DNA of 8,209 nucleotides. Source: Lachnospiraceae bacterium (lineage in GTDB: Bacteria; Bacillota; Clostridia; Lachnospirales; Lachnospiraceae). The notes beneath the pieces are model-generated. The model was not told the DNA's origin and did no database searches. It saw only the letters and a program-made list of their open reading frames with translations. How positions within the stretch are numbered: position 1 is the stretch's first letter; each line of letters starts with the position of its first letter. The translations under genes and the position numbers were made by a program. The DNA lies in assembly GCA_020860745.1 (NCBI GenBank), contig JAJBTR010000065.1, forward strand, positions 1-8,209, given 5' to 3'. This document shows positions 6,325 to 8,209 of this stretch, piece after piece.

Positions 6325-7800
6325 ATGGCAAAGAATTTAGTGATCGTGGAGTCGCCGGCAAAGGTGAAGACCATCAAGAAGTTTCTCGGAAAAAATTATG
6401 AGGTGGCTGCCTCCAACGGGCATGTCAGAGACCTTCCGAAAAGCTCCCTGGGCATCGATGTGGAGCATGATTTTGAACCAAAGTATATAACGATCCGCGG
6501 AAAGGGCGATGTGCTCGCCAATCTCCGGAAGGAAGTGAAAAAAGCCGATAAAGTTTATCTGGCTACCGACCCGGACCGCGAGGGGGAAGCCATTTCCTGG
6601 CATCTGGCGCAGGCGTTAAAGCTGGATGAAAAAAATATCCGGCGGATTACATTTAATGAAATCACAAAGTCGGCGGTGAAGGATTCGTTCAAACACCCGC
6701 GGGACATTGACATGAATCTGGTGGACGCCCAGCAGACCAGGAGAATGCTGGACCGGATGGTGGGCTACAAGATCAGTCCGCTGCTCTGGGCGAAAGTAAA
6801 GCGGGGCCTGAGTGCAGGACGCGTGCAGTCAGTAGCGCTCCGCATTATCTGCGACAGGGAGGAGGAAATCAACGCTTTTATCCCGGAAGAGTACTGGACG
6901 CTGGACGCCGTGCTGCAGGAAGACGGTGAGAAGAAGACGATGACCGCATCCTTTTACGGAGATCAGAACGGAAAGATCGCGATTCATAATAAGGAAGAAT
7001 TAGACGAGATTGCCGGACGGATTGAGGGTCAGCCGTTTGAGGTCCTCGAGGTGGAAAAAGGGGAGCGTGTGAAAAAGCCGCCGCTTCCGTTCAGCACGAG
7101 CACTTTGCAGCAGGATGCCAGCAGGTATCTGAATTTTTCCACGCAGAAAACCATGCGCTTAGCGCAGCAGCTCTATGAGGGCGTCGATATAAAGGGGAGC
7201 GGTTCCGTGGGTTTAATTACATACCTGCGTACGGATTCCACCCGCGTGTCGGAGGAGGCAAAAGCCGCCGCGGCGGATTACATCGCGGAGCACTACGGCA
7301 GCAGCTATGTATCAGAAATTACGGCGGCCGGCAGTTCTTCCGCGCACATCCAGGATGCGCACGAGGCGATCCGTCCCACCGACATCCGCCGCTCGCCTGT
7401 GATGGTAAAAGAGTCCCTCACGCGGGATCAGCTTCGCCTGTATCAGATGATATGGAACCGGTTCGCGGCCAGCCGGATGACGCCGGCATACTATGAGACA
7501 ACAACGGTGCGTGTCGGAGCGGGGGAGTACCGCTTTCACCTGGCGGCGTCCGCATGTAAGTTTGACGGATTTTTGTCGGTTTATGCATTGGAAGAAAAAA
7601 AATCAGATTCCGTAGTCCTTTCTAAAAGCCTGGAGGAGGGTCTGATTCTGCAAAAGAAAAAGCTGGAGCCGAAGCAGCACTTCACCCAGCCGCCTGCCCA
7701 CTATACGGAGGCTTCGCTGGTAAAGACATTAGAAGAACTCGGCATTGGCCGCCCCAGTACCTACGCGCCGCCGATCACTACGCTGCTGGGCCGCAGATAG
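6325..7800 (+). CDS. topA: DNA topoisomerase I, N-terminal 491 residues, cut short by an in-frame TAG
   Basis: TopA is the type IA topoisomerase that relaxes negative supercoils. The start ATG has AAGGA at 6310-6314, 10 nt upstream. The Toprim domain shows E9 in VIVESPAKVKTIKKFLG and the metal-binding DPDREGE (D82, D84, E86). The catalytic tyrosine is Y300 in LITYLRTDSTRVS. The HEAIRPTD motif and GIGRPSTYA follow. The frame then stops at TAG (codon 492) right after LLGRR, where relatives continue with Tyr-Val. Coding similarity goes on in the same frame downstream, so the gene is interrupted by one nonsense codon and not frameshifted. A protein ending here would lack the end of the core fold and all zinc fingers and is probably not functional. 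TopA is normally important or essential, so a sequencing error, a second type IA enzyme, or readthrough must be considered. Gene identity is certain; the state of the protein is not. Confidence 0.93.
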   Translation: MAKNLVIVESPAKVKTIKKFLGKNYEVAASNGHVRDLPKSSLGIDVEHDFEPKYITIRGKGDVLANLRKEVKKADKVYLATDPDREGEAISWHLAQALKLDEKNIRRITFNEITKSAVKDSFKHPRDIDMNLVDAQQTRRMLDRMVGYKISPLLWAKVKRGLSAGRVQSVALRIICDREEEINAFIPEEYWTLDAVLQEDGEKKTMTASFYGDQNGKIAIHNKEELDEIAGRIEGQPFEVLEVEKGERVKKPPLPFSTSTLQQDASRYLNFSTQKTMRLAQQLYEGVDIKGSGSVGLITYLRTDSTRVSEEAKAAAADYIAEHYGSSYVSEITAAGSSSAHIQDAHEAIRPTDIRRSPVMVKESLTRDQLRLYQMIWNRFAASRMTPAYYETTTVRVGAGEYRFHLAASACKFDGFLSVYALEEKKSDSVVLSKSLEEGLILQKKKLEPKQHFTQPPAHYTEASLVKTLEELGIGRPSTYAPPITTLLGRR

Positions 7801-8209
7801 GTCGTAAAGGAGAGTAAAAACCTCTATGTCTCGGAGTTGGGCGAGGTTGTAAACAAAATCATGACGGACGAGTTTCCGACCATTGTGGACGAGCAGTTCA
7901 CCGCGAACATGGAATCCCTGCTGGACGATGTCGAGAAGGGAACCGTGGAGTGGAAAGCGGTGGTGCGGAACTTTTATCCGGATCTGGACGCATCGGTCAA
8001 AGCGGCGGAACAGAATCTGGAAAAGGTCGAGATCGCAGATGAGGTCTCCGAGGAGACCTGTGATGTCTGCGGGAGAAATATGGTGATCAAATATGGCCCG
8101 CACGGAAGATTCCTGGCCTGTCCGGGCTTTCCGGAGTGCCGCAGCACGAAGCCTCTTCTGGAGAAAATCGATGTTCCCTGTCCAAAATGCGCGAAAGAGC
8201 TTGTGCTGA
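7801..8209 (+). pseudogene. topA: topA C-terminal portion, in frame beyond the TAG, running off the window
   Basis: From 7801 the same frame reads VVKESKNLYVSELGEVVNKI, then FPTIVDEQFTANMESLLDDV, which is the end of the type IA core. The first C4 zinc-finger motif follows (CDVC ... FLACPGFPEC, from 8059), and the start of a second one (CPKC) ends the window. No further stop occurs in the 136 codons seen, and coding quality is as good as in the first part, so decay is recent or absent. A separate polypeptide is not well supported. The nearest in-frame starts are TTG 7837 and ATG 7861, and neither has a well-spaced ribosome binding site; AAAGGAG at 7806-7812 instead serves only an out-of-frame ATG at 7826. 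Reading 6325-8209 as one interrupted topA gene is the simplest view. Confidence 0.85.
8042..8059. repeat. Perfect 8-bp inverted repeat inside topA
   Basis: AGGTCTCC (8042-8049) and GGAGACCT (8052-8059) are exact reverse complements separated by GA. They lie in the linker just before the first zinc finger. In RNA they could form a short hairpin with a loop of about 6 nt. There is no T-run, and the codons (V-S-E-E-T) are ordinary, so this may be coincidence. Confidence 0.3.

Noticed and set aside
7798..7830. Programmed frameshift in topA
   Set aside because: The coding phase is the same before and after the TAG, so only a nonsense codon separates the parts; no shift is needed.
7826..7861. Separate downstream gene starting at ATG 7826 after a good ribosome binding site
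   Set aside because: ATG 7826 is out of the topA frame, whose conserved residues continue uninterrupted across it, and a frame starting there does not encode TopA.

Overview
The window looks like chromosome from a spore-forming member of the Clostridia, most likely a Lachnospiraceae gut bacterium. The clues are a DUF5662 protein, a sigma-K-type sporulation sigma factor, AGGAGG-type ribosome binding sites, moderate GC (roughly half) and the gene order yifB-dprA-topA. All recognised genes lie on the + strand. I see no tRNA, rRNA, CRISPR array, insertion sequence or prophage gene.

Layout. Positions 1-111 are a leader that holds a small palindromic element. A DUF5662 protein (112-648, GTG start) follows. 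A good sigma-A-type promoter at 672-700 then drives trpS (764-1762, tryptophanyl-tRNA synthetase). A GH53 galactanase-type glycosidase without a signal peptide (1863-2855) lies 100 nt downstream and ends at an intrinsic terminator (2877-2914). A second transcription unit starts after that: sigK (3024-3653, TTG start), yifB/comM (3699-5222), dprA (5229-6311) and topA (6325 to beyond the window end). The last three are tightly packed, and the dprA ribosome binding site overlaps the yifB stop codon.

How the genes fit together. YifB/ComM and DprA are the DNA-processing pair linked to natural transformation and recombination, and TopA controls DNA supercoiling. SigK directs late mother-cell transcription during sporulation. 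TrpS is translation housekeeping. The GH53 enzyme points to use of galactan-derived oligosaccharides inside the cell.

The most unusual observation is in topA. The reading frame is interrupted at codon 492 by an in-frame TAG (7798-7800) where relatives normally have Tyr, and the rest of the protein, including a zinc-finger motif, continues in the same frame without any other stop. A near-essential gene broken this way suggests a sequence error, a real nonsense mutation tolerated through a second topoisomerase or suppressor, or amber readthrough. Other points are a sigma-K with no room for a pro-sequence, and sigK and yifB lying in one frame separated only by a TAG. I did not find convincing evidence of a wholly new multi-gene system.
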